A stretch of DNA of 64,000 nucleotides from Actinoplanes flavus (GCF_017592555.1 NZ_JAGFNS010000017.1:44529-108528), one strand, 5' to 3'; counted from the first letter of the stretch, positions 14,781 to 24,630 are shown. The notes: generated from the letters alone by a model not told the origin. Numbers and translations are program-made.

Positions 14781-16827
14781 GCAGCGACGACAGCCGGGCC
14801 TCGACCGCCGCGGCGATCTCGTCGACCGGCCGGGCGGCGTCCAGCACCAGGTAGCGCTTGGGGTCGGCGGCCGCCAGGTCGAGGAACGCGTACCGGACCC
14901 GCTCGTGGAAGGCCCGGGACTCGCTCTCCAGCCGGTCGGCGGCCTCGCCCCGGGACTCGACCCGGGTCAGGCCGACGCCGGGGTCGACGTCCAGCAGGAC
15001 CACCAGGTCGGGCTTGAGGCCGCCGGTGGCCCACGCCGACAGCCAGGAGATCTCCTGGACCGGCAGGGTCCGGCCGGCGCCCTGGTAGGCCAGGGACGAG
15101 TCCACGTACCGGTCGCTGATCACGACGGCCCCGCGGCTGAGCGCCGGCCGGACCACCGTGGCGACGTGGTGCGCCCGGTCGGCGGCGTAGAGGAGGGCCT
15201 CGGCCCGGGCGGACGGCGTCTCGGCCCGGTCCAGGACTAGCCCGCGGATCCGGGCGCCGATGTCGGTGGCGCCCGGCTCACGGGTGACCACCACGTCGCG
15301 CCCGTCCGCCTTGAGCGCCTCGGCGAGCCGGGTGACCTGGGTGGACTTGCCGGCGCCCTCGCCGCCTTCGAAGACCACGAAGACGCCGGCGCGGGGGAAC
15401 GACTCGGGCGGTGACAGCGGCCGCCCGCGCAGTGACCCGATCAGGTCGGGCAGCACCGGGACGCCGGGCTTGTCGTCCATCTGCCGGAACGCGCCGATGC
15501 CGACCCAGATGCCGATCGCGCCGGCCACCACGAGCAGGACCCGGGTGGCCGAGATGTCGATGTGGAAGAGGCCGAGGTCGACGCGGCGGGAGCTACCGAG
15601 GCCGACCAGGATGCCGGAGAGCGTGATGGCCAGCAGCAGGACGGTGCGGACGCCGATCTGCACCACGGCGAAGGTGCGACCGCGGAGTTCGTCGGCGATC
15701 TCCCCGTACAGAAGGGTGGTGCCGGACAGGAACGCCATGCCGGCGCCGGCGCCGACCATGATGGCGCCGAAGAGCGCCATGGAGAGGTGGATGGAGATGC
15801 CGAGGAACATCACCGAGCCGCTGGCCAGCACGATGCTCATGCCGAACCAGCGTTTGCGGGACAGTTCCTTGACGATCATCGGGCCCAGGCCGATGCCGAT
15901 CGCGAGGCCCATGAAGATGGTGCCGAAGAGCAGGTAGAAGGCGGCCTGGCCGGCGCCGAGCGACTTGGCGAACTTCTCCGCCGCGCCGATCACCACGCCG
16001 CCGGCCCCGAACGCGCCGAAGATGCCGAGGACCAGGCCGCGCACCAGCGGGGTGTGGCCGATGAACTTCCACCCGTCCAGGAACTGGCGGGTCATGCTCT
16101 GCTCGGCGGCCTTCTCCCGGGCGGCGCTCTTGCCGCCGATCTCCTTGATGCCGAAGAAGACGACGAGCGCGGTGGCGAGCCGGGCGAACGCGTTGATGTA
16201 GAGCGCCAGCTGGATGGGCTGGGCCCAGTCGGGCAGGGAGGCGCCGGACTGCTGGAGGCCGGCGGTGAGCGCGGCGAGCGACAGCGCGGCCAGGATCGGC
16301 GTGATCCCGTACGTCGTGATCAGGGTCAGCTGGTTGGAGACCTCGATCTGCGATTTCGGGATGAGGTTGGGGACCGCGGCCTCCTTGGCCGGGATCCAGA
16401 TCAGGGTGATCGTCTCGCCGATGAAGGTGGCGATGGTGGCCCAGGCGACGGTCTGCGCCGGGGTCCCGCCGAGCAGCGGGACGAGCGGGATGGAGAAGTA
16501 GATGACGAACCGCAGCAGGTCGACGATCACCATGGTGTAGCGGCGGTCGAACCGGTCGGCGAAGACGCCGGCGATCGGGCCGAGCAGGAGAGCGGGGATC
16601 AGGCGTACGGCGATGGTGCCGCCGAACGCGGCGCCCTGGGCTGCCGGGTTCTCGAACTGGGCGGAGGCGAACAGTGCGGTGGCGAGCAGGCCGACCCAGT
16701 CACCGAAGGAGGCGGCGGCGAGCACCAGCCAGAGCCGCCGGAAGCCGCGACGCCGCAGCACCGAGCGCAGCGCCGCTATGCCCGATAGGTCGACGGGCCC
16801 CGGGTCCTGTTGCGTTTCCGTGTTGAT
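14749..16827 (-). CDS. tmk: MFS transporter-thymidylate kinase fusion
   Basis: A bifunctional protein. Residues 1 to about 460 form an MFS-like membrane domain with some 12 helices. The C-terminal ~210 residues are a dTMP kinase: P-loop FEGGEGAGKSTQ, TREPGATDIG, then SDRYVDSSLAYQG. It phosphorylates dTMP to dTDP for DNA synthesis. The same fusion is known in Streptomyces and Micromonosporaceae. The start is uncertain: GGGAGGT stands 8 nt before an ATC at 16827, an in-frame TAG precedes it, and no ATG/GTG/TTG lies in frame until GTG 16761, which lacks an SD. The residues between (GIAALRSVLRRRGFRRLW) look conserved, so translation probably begins at or near 16827. Confidence 0.9.
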   Translation of the reverse strand: MNTETQQDPGPVDLSGIAALRSVLRRRGFRRLWLVLAAASFGDWVGLLATALFASAQFENPAAQGAAFGGTIAVRLIPALLLGPIAGVFADRFDRRYTMVIVDLLRFVIYFSIPLVPLLGGTPAQTVAWATIATFIGETITLIWIPAKEAAVPNLIPKSQIEVSNQLTLITTYGITPILAALSLAALTAGLQQSGASLPDWAQPIQLALYINAFARLATALVVFFGIKEIGGKSAAREKAAEQSMTRQFLDGWKFIGHTPLVRGLVLGIFGAFGAGGVVIGAAEKFAKSLGAGQAAFYLLFGTIFMGLAIGIGLGPMIVKELSRKRWFGMSIVLASGSVMFLGISIHLSMALFGAIMVGAGAGMAFLSGTTLLYGEIADELRGRTFAVVQIGVRTVLLLAITLSGILVGLGSSRRVDLGLFHIDISATRVLLVVAGAIGIWVGIGAFRQMDDKPGVPVLPDLIGSLRGRPLSPPESFPRAGVFVVFEGGEGAGKSTQVTRLAEALKADGRDVVVTREPGATDIGARIRGLVLDRAETPSARAEALLYAADRAHHVATVVRPALSRGAVVISDRYVDSSLAYQGAGRTLPVQEISWLSAWATGGLKPDLVVLLDVDPGVGLTRVESRGEAADRLESESRAFHERVRYAFLDLAAADPKRYLVLDAARPVDEIAAAVEARLSSLLSPVPAGTGG

Positions 16828-16959
16828 GGCCCCTACCTCCCGTGGTCACTGCTCGGAGCACTGTAACCGCCCGGTCCATGGGTCGCGGGGCAACCACGAT
16901 CGGGTGGAGCAGAGATGAATGTCTTTCGCGTTACCCATCTCACGGGATACCGTGCTGGC

Positions 16960-18165
16960 GTGCTGACCGACCGCGCCGCCCTTCACCAGCGACTCGACAG
17001 GGCCACGGGCCACCTGGAGACCCCGGTCGCGGTGGTGGATCTGGCCGCCTTCGACGACAACGCCGAGCGGCTGAGCGGGCGCTCCGGCGGCAAGCCGATC
17101 CGGGTGGCCAGCAAGTCGGTGCGCTGCCGGGCGCTGCTGGAACGGGTGCTGGCCCGGCCCGGCTGGCACGGGGTGATGGCCTACACCCTGCCCGAGGCGA
17201 TCTGGCTGGTGCGCACCGGCGTGACCGATGACGTCCTGGTGGCCTATCCCACCGTGGACCGCACGGCGCTGGGCGAGCTGGCCGCCGACCCGGAACTGGC
17301 CGCCGCGATCACGATCATGGTCGACCACCCGTCCCAGCTCGACCTGATCGATGCCGTCGCCGCTCCGGGTGGGCGCTCACCCGTACGCCTATGTATCGAT
17401 CTTGATGCTTCCTGGCGTCCCGCCGGGTCGTTGCACATCGGGGTGCGCAGGTCGCCGGTGCATTCGGCCGCGCAAGCGGGCGATCTGGCCGCGACCATCG
17501 CCGGGCGCGAGGGATTCCGCCTGGTCGGGCTGATGTGTTACGAGGCGCACATCGCCGGCGTCGGCGACAACCCGCCCGGTCAGGCGCTGCGGGCGCGGGC
17601 CATCCGGATGATGCAGAGCCGCGCGCTCCCGGAGTTGCGGGAGCGGCGCGCCGCGGCGGTGAAGGCGGTCCGCGAGCACGCCGATCTCGAGTTCGTGAAC
17701 GGCGGCGGCACCGGCAGTGTCGCCGCGACCAGCGCCGATCCCGCGGTCACCGAGGTCACCGCGGGGTCCGGCCTGTACGGCCCCACGCTTTTCGACACCT
17801 ACCGGAACTGGCAGCCCACTCCGGCGGCGTTCTTCGCCCTCTCCGTGGTCCGCCGGCCGGCGCCCCGGATCGCCACCGTGCTGGGCGGCGGCTGGATCGC
17901 CTCGGGCGCGCCCGAACCGTCCCGTCTGCCGGTCCCGTGGCTGCCCGAGGGCCTGCGGTTCAAGGCCGACGAGGGCGCCGGTGAGGTGCAGACGCCGTTG
18001 CTGGGCGCGGCCGCCGAGCGGCTGGTTCCCGGCGACCGGGTGTGGTTCCGCCACGCCAAGGCCGGCGAGCTGTGTGAACACGTCAACGAGCTACAGCTGA
18101 TCGACGGCGAGACAGCGACGCCGGCCCCCACCTACCGAGGAGAAGGCCGTGCCTTCCTGGGCTGA
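16960..18165 (+). CDS. PLP-dependent amino acid deaminase/aldolase
   Basis: A fold-type III PLP enzyme of 401 residues, related to D-serine dehydratase and D-threonine aldolase. The PLP lysine is in VASKSVRC, near residue 52; a VNGGGTGSV phosphate-binding loop lies near residue 265; C-terminal HAKAGELCEHVNE matches the metal-binding part of the family. The GTG at 16960 is chosen because TACCGT (16948-16953) lies 6 nt upstream, giving a leaderless mRNA; the ATG at 16915 lies upstream of that box. It is next to a TetR gene and a sugar-lactone/alditol oxidase, a neighbourhood seen in other actinobacteria; the pathway is not defined. Confidence 0.83.
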   Translation: MLTDRAALHQRLDRATGHLETPVAVVDLAAFDDNAERLSGRSGGKPIRVASKSVRCRALLERVLARPGWHGVMAYTLPEAIWLVRTGVTDDVLVAYPTVDRTALGELAADPELAAAITIMVDHPSQLDLIDAVAAPGGRSPVRLCIDLDASWRPAGSLHIGVRRSPVHSAAQAGDLAATIAGREGFRLVGLMCYEAHIAGVGDNPPGQALRARAIRMMQSRALPELRERRAAAVKAVREHADLEFVNGGGTGSVAATSADPAVTEVTAGSGLYGPTLFDTYRNWQPTPAAFFALSVVRRPAPRIATVLGGGWIASGAPEPSRLPVPWLPEGLRFKADEGAGEVQTPLLGAAAERLVPGDRVWFRHAKAGELCEHVNELQLIDGETATPAPTYRGEGRAFLG

Positions 18166-18172
18166 AAATGGC

Positions 18173-18802
18173 TCAGGCCGACACGTGGCGGTGCAGGTAT
18201 TCCCTTATCAACGCCTTGGCCTCGGTCAGCACCTCTTCGTCCCCGGACGCGTCCCGGCGGAAGGCCAGCTTGATCAGCGCGTCCGCCGCCTCGACCGAGA
18301 TCTGCAGGGCGAACCGCAGACGGGACCGGTCGGCCAGGTCGAACTGCTCGATCAGCAGCTCGGCCAGGCGCTCGGCGATGACCGCGTTGTTGTCCCGGTC
18401 CGAGTCCAGCAGGTGCAGGTCGACCACGTCACCGAAGTGCAGCGTCCGGAAGCCCGGCACACTGCGGTGCATGTGGATGTAGGCGTCGATGGCGCCGTCG
18501 ACCGCGTCCCACCAATGGGTGAAGGTCTCGCTGGCGAACCGGTCCGACAGACTCTGCAAATACGCGTCCATGTTGCGCAGCGCGAGGGCCTGGACGATGG
18601 CCCGTTTGTCCGGGAAGAACTGGTAGACCGAGCCGATGGCGACTTCGGCGCGCTCGGCGAGCAGCGTCGTGGTCAAGCCCTCATAGCCCACCTCGTCCAC
18701 CAGCTCGGCGCAGGCGTCGAGCATGCGCTGTACCCGGGCAACGCTTCTGCCCTGCACCGGAACCCGCCGCAGCGGGCCGGTGCTGACGGTTGGTGTCGAC
18801 AC
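18173..18802 (-). CDS. TetR-family regulator
   Basis: A 209-residue transcription regulator. The HTH covers residues about 30-60 (LTTTLLAERAEVAIGSVYQFF), followed by a helical ligand domain. The GTG at 18802 is preferred because GAGAGGGAG lies about 8 nt upstream; an ATG at 18835 is also in frame. It is divergent from the FAD oxidase gene and convergent with the PLP enzyme, so it probably controls the oxidase and itself from the AT-richer 18842-18962 region. No clear operator was identified. Confidence 0.87.
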   Translation of the reverse strand: MSTPTVSTGPLRRVPVQGRSVARVQRMLDACAELVDEVGYEGLTTTLLAERAEVAIGSVYQFFPDKRAIVQALALRNMDAYLQSLSDRFASETFTHWWDAVDGAIDAYIHMHRSVPGFRTLHFGDVVDLHLLDSDRDNNAVIAERLAELLIEQFDLADRSRLRFALQISVEAADALIKLAFRRDASGDEEVLTEAKALIREYLHRHVSA

Positions 18803-18962
18803 GCGTCGCCACTCCCTCTCAGCAGTGAGATCCATCCACAACCGTCTCTACTGTCATGAATAAATCTCATCGTTAAATCGAACGTTACTCGGATCAACGA
18901 GCGAGCCGCATCGACGGGACGCCGTATGCCGGTGTCCGCTCGGACGGAGGACAAAGCCCGGA

Positions 18963-20258
18963 ATGACTAGCGTCAACTCCCGCCGCTGGAGCAACTGGGG
19001 GCGCAACCAGGAATCGATCGCTGAGGTGCTGCTCCCCGGCGGCGTCGATGAGGTCGCCAGTCAAGTGAAGCAGGCCGCGCAAAGCGGGCGGCGGATCAAG
19101 GTGGTCGGCAGCGGCCACTCGTTCACGCCCATCGCCGTCGCCGAGGACCAGCGGATGTTCGTGCACCGGCTCGACGGGCTGGTGGCGGTCGACGGGCCAC
19201 TGGTGACGGTGCAGGCCGGAATGCCGCTGTCCGCACTCAACGAGGTGCTGGCCGGACACCGGCTGGCCATGCCGAACCTGGGCGACATCGACGCGCAGAC
19301 GGTCGCCGGGGCCATCTCCACGGGCACGCACGGCACCGGGATCGCCTACTCCACCCTGGCGTCCTGCGTCGAAGCCGTGACCATGGTGACCGGCGACGGG
19401 ACGGTGCGGCAGTTCGCGGACGGCGATCCCGAGTTCCCGGCGGCGCGGCTCGGGCTCGGCGCGCTCGGTGTGCTGGTCGACGTGACGCTGCGGTGCGTTC
19501 CGGCGTTCACGCTGCTCGCCGACGAGCGGCCGATGGCACTCGCCGACATCATGGCCGGGCTGGACGAGTGGATCGCGAGCGACGACCACGTCGAGTTCTT
19601 CTGGTATCCGTACACCGACCGGGCCCAGCTCAAACGCAACCGCCGGGTGGAGGCCGACGACCGGCCGCTGTCACGGTTCCGCGGCTGGCTCGACGACGAC
19701 TTCCTGTCCAACACCGTCTGGCAGGGCGCCTGCGCCGTCGGCCGGCGCTTCCCGGCCACGGTGCCGGCGATCAGCGCGGTCTCCGCCCGCGCGCTCAGCC
19801 CGCGGACCTACACCGGCCGGTCCGACCGCGTCTTCTGCTCACCCCGGCGGGTCAGATTCACCGAGATGGAGTACGAGGTCCCGCGCGCCGCCCTGCCCGA
19901 GGTGATCTCCGCGCTCCCGAAACTGCTGGACGCGCTGCCGTTCCGGGTGCAGTTCCCGGTCGAGGTGCGGTTCACCGGGCCGGACGACGTGTGGCTGTCG
20001 CACGGGTACGGCCGGGAGTCCGCCTACATCGCCGTGCACCAGTTCATCGGCAGCCCGTACGAGCCGTACTTCCGGGCCTTCGAGGACCTGTGCACGCCGC
20101 TGGGCGGCCGGCCGCACTGGGGCAAGCTGCACTACCGGGACGCGGCGTCGCTGCGGACCGCGTACCCCCGCTTCGACGACTTCCTGGCCGTGCGCGACCG
20201 GCTGGACCCCCACCGGGTCTTCTCCAACGACTACCTGGTGAGGGTCCTCGGCGGCTAG
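18963..20258 (+). CDS. FAD-linked sugar-lactone/alditol oxidase
   Basis: A 431-residue oxidase of the D-arabinono-1,4-lactone oxidase / alditol oxidase family. The N-terminal FAD-binding domain has VGSGHSFT near residue 52 (the His is the covalent FAD site in the family), then GDIDAQTVAGAISTGTHGTG near 104. The C-terminal HWGKLH motif is also diagnostic. It oxidises aldonolactones or alditols and yields hydrogen peroxide. GGAGG precedes the start. It lies opposite the TetR gene. Its stop is 1 base from the convergent topA stop. Confidence 0.9.
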   Translation: MTSVNSRRWSNWGRNQESIAEVLLPGGVDEVASQVKQAAQSGRRIKVVGSGHSFTPIAVAEDQRMFVHRLDGLVAVDGPLVTVQAGMPLSALNEVLAGHRLAMPNLGDIDAQTVAGAISTGTHGTGIAYSTLASCVEAVTMVTGDGTVRQFADGDPEFPAARLGLGALGVLVDVTLRCVPAFTLLADERPMALADIMAGLDEWIASDDHVEFFWYPYTDRAQLKRNRRVEADDRPLSRFRGWLDDDFLSNTVWQGACAVGRRFPATVPAISAVSARALSPRTYTGRSDRVFCSPRRVRFTEMEYEVPRAALPEVISALPKLLDALPFRVQFPVEVRFTGPDDVWLSHGYGRESAYIAVHQFIGSPYEPYFRAFEDLCTPLGGRPHWGKLHYRDAASLRTAYPRFDDFLAVRDRLDPHRVFSNDYLVRVLGG

Positions 20259-20259
20259 C

Positions 20260-23067
20260 TCACTCGGCGGAGGTGGCCGCCTTGCGCGGGGCGGCCTTCT
20301 TGGCGGGGGCCGCCTTCTTGGCCGCCGTGGTCTTCTTGGCGGCCGTGGCCCGCTTCGCCGGCGCCTTCTTGGCCGGCGTCTCGCCCTCGGCCGCCGCCTT
20401 CTTGGCCGGGGCCTTCTTGGCGGCCGCCTTCTTCCGCGGCGCCGCCGGGCCCTTGGCGCGCTTCTCGGCGAGCATCTCGGACGCCTGCTCCGGGGTCAGC
20501 TCCTCCGGGGTCTGCCCGCGGCGCAGGGTGGCGTTGGTCTCGCCGTCGGTCACGTACGGCCCGAACCGGCCGTCCTTGACCACCATCGGCTTCTCGGTCA
20601 CCGGGTCCGGGCCCAGCTCACGCAGCGGCGGCTTGGGCGCACCCCGCTGCCCACGGACCTTCGGCGCGGCCAGCAGGGCGAGCGCCTCGTCCAGCGTGAC
20701 GGTGAAGAGCCGGTCCTCGCTCTCCAGCGAGCGGGAGTCCTTCAGCCGCGAGATGTACGGCCCGTACCGGCCGTTGCGCGCGACGATCTCGTTGCCCTCG
20801 GCGTCCTTGCCGACCACCCGGGGCAGGGTGAGCAGCTGGAGCGCCTGCTCCAGGGTGAGCGTCTGCGGCGAGTGCGAGGCGAACAGGGACGAGCTGCGCT
20901 CGCCGCTCTGCACATACGCCCCGTACCGGCCGGACTTGACCACCACCGGCTCGCCGGTCACCGGGTCGTCGCCCAGCGTACGGTCGCCGTTGCCGGCCAG
21001 GAACAGCTCGGCCACCTTCTCCGGGGTCAGCTCGTCGGGGGCGATGCCCTCCGGGAGCGAGGCCTTGTCCTCGGGCGCGTCCTCGCCGCCGTCCACCAGC
21101 CGGCGCTGCAGGTAGGGGCCGAACTTGCCGACCCGGACGACGACCCGCCGGTTCTCCTCGTCGACGAAGAGCGGGATCGAGTTGACCTCGCGGGCGTCGA
21201 TCGCGCTGAGGTTCTCGGTGACCATCTTCTTCAGGCCGCCGGCCTTGGCGATCTCCTCGTCCGCCCCGGACTCCGAGCTGCCGAAGTAGAAGGAGGTGAG
21301 GAAGGCGAGCTGGGTTCCGTCGCCGGCCGCGATGTCGTCGAGCTGGCCCTCCATGGCGGCCGTGAAGTTGTAGTCCACCAGCCGCGGGTAGTGCCCCTCG
21401 AGCAGGCCGATCACCGCGAACGCCAGGAACGACGGGATCATCGCCTGGCCGCGCTTCTCCACGTAGCCGCGGTCCTGGATGGTCTGCATGATCGACGAGT
21501 ACGTCGAGGGCCGGCCGATGCCCAGCTCCTCCAGCGCCTTGACCAGCGACGCCTCGGTGTAGCGGGCGGGCGGCGTGGTGTTGTGCCCGGTCGCGGCCAG
21601 CCGGTCGGCGGTGAGCGGCTGGTCCTTCACCAGGTTCGGCAGGCGCCGCTCCGCGTCCTCGGCCTCGGCGTTCTCGTCGTCCGAGGACTCCACATACGCC
21701 CGAAGGAAACCGGGGTCGGTGATGGTCTTGCCGGAGGCGGCGAAATCGGCCTCCTCGTTCGACGTCGAGACGGCGCGGATCCGGATGCTCACCGAGTTGC
21801 CGACGGCGTCGGTCATCTGGGAGGCGATGGTCCGGCGCCAGATCAGCTCGTAGAGCTTGAACTCGGCGCTGGTCAGCTCCTTGGCGACCTCACCGGGGGT
21901 GCGGAAGTTGTCGCCGGCCGGGCGGATCGCCTCGTGCGCCTCCTGCGCGCCCTTGGCCTTCGTCGTGTACTTGCGCGGCTGCGGCGGCACGTTGTTCGCC
22001 CCGTACAGCTCGGCGATCTGCCGGCGGGCGGCGGCCACGGCGGTCTCGGAGAGGTTCACCGAGTCCGTACGCATATAGGTGATATAGCCCTTTTCGTACA
22101 GGCTCTGTGCCGTGCGCATCGTCTCCTTCGAGGAGGACCGCAGCTTACGGGCGGCCTCCTGCTGGAGCGTCGACGTGATGAACGGCGCGTACGGCCGGCG
22201 GCGGTACGGCTTCTCCTCGACCCGGGTGACGGTGAACGGGCGGCCCTCCAGACGGGCGGCCAGCCCGCGGGCGCCGTCACCGTCCAGCTGCACCGCGGTG
22301 GAGCCGGCCTTGAGCTGCCCGGTGGTGGGCTCGAAGTCCTTGCCGGTGGCGATGCGGTCGCCGTCCAGCGCGATCAGGGTGGCCTGGAACGTGCGCGGGC
22401 CCTCGACCTGCCCCTGCACCGCCAGCTGGGCCAGGATGTCCCAGTACTCCGCGGTCCGGAAGGCCATCCGCTGCCGCTCGCGCTCGACGACGATGCGGGT
22501 GGCGACGGACTGCACACGGCCCGCCGAGAGACCGCGCATCACCTTCTTCCACAGGACCGGGCTGACCTCGTAGCCGTACAGCCGGTCCAGGATGCGGCGG
22601 GCCTCCTGAGCATCCACCAGGGAACGGTCGATGTCCCGCGGGTTCGCCACGGCGGCCTGGATGGCCGGCTTGGTGATCTCGTGGAAGACCATCCGCTTGA
22701 TCGGCACCTTGGGCTGGATCGTCTCGACCAGGTGCCAGGCAATGGCCTCGCCCTCGCGGTCCTCATCGGTGGCGAGGAAGATCTCGTCGACCTCCCGGGC
22801 CAGGCGCTTGAGCTTGGCCACCTGCTGCTTGCGGCTCTCGGAGATCACATAGAGGGCCTGGAAGCCGTTGTCGACGTCGACGCCGAGCCGCGCCCAAGGC
22901 TGCCCCTTGAACGCCTCGGGCACCTCGTCGGCGTTCTTCGGCAGGTCGCGGATATGGCCGACGGAGGCCTCGACCAGATAGTCGGGGCCCAGGTAACCGG
23001 CGATCGTCTTGGCCTTCGACGGGGACTCGACGATGACCAGACGGGTCGTCCTGGTGTCACTCGGCAC
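20260..23067 (-). CDS. topA: DNA topoisomerase I
   Basis: A type IA topoisomerase of 935 residues that relaxes negative supercoils. The TOPRIM domain begins RLVIVESPSKAKTIAGYLG and contains LATDEDREGEAIAW. The active-site Tyr is in GYITYMRTDSVNLS near residue 335. Actinobacterial-type C-terminal repeats (GRYGAYVQ, GRYGPYISR, GRFGPYVTDG) replace zinc fingers, and the tail from about 870 is a Lys/Ala-rich DNA-binding extension (AKKAPAKKA repeats). AAGGAG lies before the GTG start. Neighbours tmk, hppA and bldG match the Streptomyces order. Confidence 0.98.
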   Translation of the reverse strand: MPSDTRTTRLVIVESPSKAKTIAGYLGPDYLVEASVGHIRDLPKNADEVPEAFKGQPWARLGVDVDNGFQALYVISESRKQQVAKLKRLAREVDEIFLATDEDREGEAIAWHLVETIQPKVPIKRMVFHEITKPAIQAAVANPRDIDRSLVDAQEARRILDRLYGYEVSPVLWKKVMRGLSAGRVQSVATRIVVERERQRMAFRTAEYWDILAQLAVQGQVEGPRTFQATLIALDGDRIATGKDFEPTTGQLKAGSTAVQLDGDGARGLAARLEGRPFTVTRVEEKPYRRRPYAPFITSTLQQEAARKLRSSSKETMRTAQSLYEKGYITYMRTDSVNLSETAVAAARRQIAELYGANNVPPQPRKYTTKAKGAQEAHEAIRPAGDNFRTPGEVAKELTSAEFKLYELIWRRTIASQMTDAVGNSVSIRIRAVSTSNEEADFAASGKTITDPGFLRAYVESSDDENAEAEDAERRLPNLVKDQPLTADRLAATGHNTTPPARYTEASLVKALEELGIGRPSTYSSIMQTIQDRGYVEKRGQAMIPSFLAFAVIGLLEGHYPRLVDYNFTAAMEGQLDDIAAGDGTQLAFLTSFYFGSSESGADEEIAKAGGLKKMVTENLSAIDAREVNSIPLFVDEENRRVVVRVGKFGPYLQRRLVDGGEDAPEDKASLPEGIAPDELTPEKVAELFLAGNGDRTLGDDPVTGEPVVVKSGRYGAYVQSGERSSSLFASHSPQTLTLEQALQLLTLPRVVGKDAEGNEIVARNGRYGPYISRLKDSRSLESEDRLFTVTLDEALALLAAPKVRGQRGAPKPPLRELGPDPVTEKPMVVKDGRFGPYVTDGETNATLRRGQTPEELTPEQASEMLAEKRAKGPAAPRKKAAAKKAPAKKAAAEGETPAKKAPAKRATAAKKTTAAKKAAPAKKAAPRKAATSAE

Positions 23068-23259
23068 GGCACTCCTTATTGACCTTCAGCGCTCCCTGCT
23101 CCGTCCGGCGGAGCACAGACGTTCAACGTAACGCGCCGGACAAGACTGCATTCCCAGGGAACCCCGCAGTCGGATGGTAACGGTCCGGCCACCGCATGCG
23201 TCTGACCGCGACACCGTACACCGGGAAGACACTGTTATGTCGGACACAATCCCGGAAGA

Positions 23260-23991
23260 TCATGCGACCACACCGCCCGGCCAGAACTCGTCCGGAGCGG
23301 ATGAAGGACGCTCCCCGACCAGCTCACGGAGCCGGCGCAGACGCCTGCGACCGGTGATCACCCAGTGTCCTCCATCATCCGCCACGCGACCGGACAGACC
23401 GGCCCGGACCAGCGCCGCCGCCACCCCGTGCGGGTCCTTCGCCGGGTCCAGACCCAGGGCGAACCCACCCGGGCGCGGCTCACCGGCCGCCGCCACCCAG
23501 AGCCGCATCCGCGGCCCGGAGAGAAAGAGCTGCGCGGATGCCTCCGGCCAGGCGCGGGCAAGACCATTCAACCTCCGGGAGTACGCGGTACGCACCTCGA
23601 AGATCGGGCGGGGCGGATCCTCCGGCTCGGGTGTGTCGATCGCCTCTTCCGTGGATTCGGGGCGCTCACCTCGTACCCCATCGTCGGGAACGGGAGCCCA
23701 GGTGGCACTCAGGCCGCGCGCGGCCAGCTCGGTGACCAGGACGTGGACCCGCCAGGCGGCGTCGACCCGGACCGAGACGCGGGCCGTGCCCCCCATCCGG
23801 CCGAGTCGGCCGGGCCCGGCCAGCAGGCCGGCCAGATCGGCGGGTGACGGCTCGGTGGTCTCGGCGCTGAACATCGACAGCTGGCGCCCACCCGGCTCGC
23901 CGGGTGCGCCACGCCGCATGGGCCTCCGCTCCACCGGAATCGGTGGGGGCAGCTCCTCGCGCGGGATCAGCGGCCAGCCGGTCTCGGACAT
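23260..23991 (-). CDS. Conserved hypothetical protein
   Basis: A soluble protein of 243 residues not recognised as any family. It has a Pro-rich start (MSETGWPLIPREELPPPIPVE), a central acidic linker (about 110-135) and Arg-rich C-terminal ITGRRRLRRLRELVGERP. Segments such as VDAAWRVHVLVTELAARGLSA suggest an alpha/beta fold. The stop of the lipoprotein gene lies 4 bases upstream, so the two are probably one transcript. It sits between topA and hppA. Confidence 0.72.
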   Translation of the reverse strand: MSETGWPLIPREELPPPIPVERRPMRRGAPGEPGGRQLSMFSAETTEPSPADLAGLLAGPGRLGRMGGTARVSVRVDAAWRVHVLVTELAARGLSATWAPVPDDGVRGERPESTEEAIDTPEPEDPPRPIFEVRTAYSRRLNGLARAWPEASAQLFLSGPRMRLWVAAAGEPRPGGFALGLDPAKDPHGVAAALVRAGLSGRVADDGGHWVITGRRRLRRLRELVGERPSSAPDEFWPGGVVA

Positions 23992-23995
23992 CCGG

Positions 23996-24526
23996 TCACT
24001 GGCATTCGGGCAGGGAGTCGAAGGCCTGTCTCAGCTCCACCGACTCCAGACTCGTGGTGTCCAGGCTGCTCCGCTCGTAGTCCGAGGTGAGCTTCTCGAC
24101 GACCCGGGCGACCTCGGTGTAGAAGGTCTTGGCCGGGCTGGTGGCCAGCGCCTCGATGCCGGTGCGGGCGGTGCCGTAGGCGTCCCGGATGCCGGCGAGC
24201 GAGCCCAGGAAGCCGTCGGCGATCTCCTCGCCGTTCGTCACGTCGGGGACGCCGGCCCGCTGCACGCCGGCCCGCGCCTCCTCGCTGGCGCTCTCCGCGC
24301 CGTCGAAGAGACGGGCCAGGTTCTCCTTCGCCTGGGCCGGCGTGGTCTCGGCCGTCATCTGCTGTCGAGTCCGGCTGGTGAGGGTGTCGATCTCGCTGCG
24401 CCACGGGCCCAGAGCGGTGCACACCAGCGCCGCCCAGGCCTGCGGCCCGGGCCGGCTGGAGCACCCGGCCAGAGGTGCGGCGAGCACGAGGACGAGGGCC
24501 AGGGTGATCGGTCGGACCGCGCGCAT
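23996..24526 (-). CDS. Putative lipoprotein
   Basis: A 176-residue exported protein. The signal peptide ends with the lipobox LAGC (Cys at about residue 22), so it should be lipidated and attached to the outer face of the membrane. The remainder is helical (for example VVEKLTSDYERSSL). No family was recognised. The ATG at 24526 lies 6 nt after a TACCCT -10 box (24538-24533), implying leaderless expression. It is followed 4 bases later by the unknown 23260-23991 gene. Confidence 0.82.
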   Translation of the reverse strand: MRAVRPITLALVLVLAAPLAGCSSRPGPQAWAALVCTALGPWRSEIDTLTSRTRQQMTAETTPAQAKENLARLFDGAESASEEARAGVQRAGVPDVTNGEEIADGFLGSLAGIRDAYGTARTGIEALATSPAKTFYTEVARVVEKLTSDYERSSLDTTSLESVELRQAFDSLPECQ

Positions 24527-24581
24527 GGAAGCAGGGTACGACTAGGGCCGGACACTCCACACACCTCGATCGAGTCAAGGA

Positions 24582-24614
24582 CGAAAGGCACCCGGGCGAG
24601 CCGGGTGCCTTTCG
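24582..24614 (-). terminator. Terminator of hppA
   Basis: A strong hairpin CGAAAGGCACCCGG / CCGGGTGCCTTTCG with loop GCGAG region lies 17 bases after the hppA stop. A/T-rich stem ends make it usable in both directions, so it may also stop readthrough from the opposite side. Confidence 0.88.
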
Positions 24615-24630
24615 TCCTGTCGGACCTGGT

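Noticed and set aside
18842-18962. CGTTAAATCGAACG as a TetR operator
   Set aside because: Arms are only 4 bp and not at a consistent distance from either start; could be chance in an AT-richer gap.
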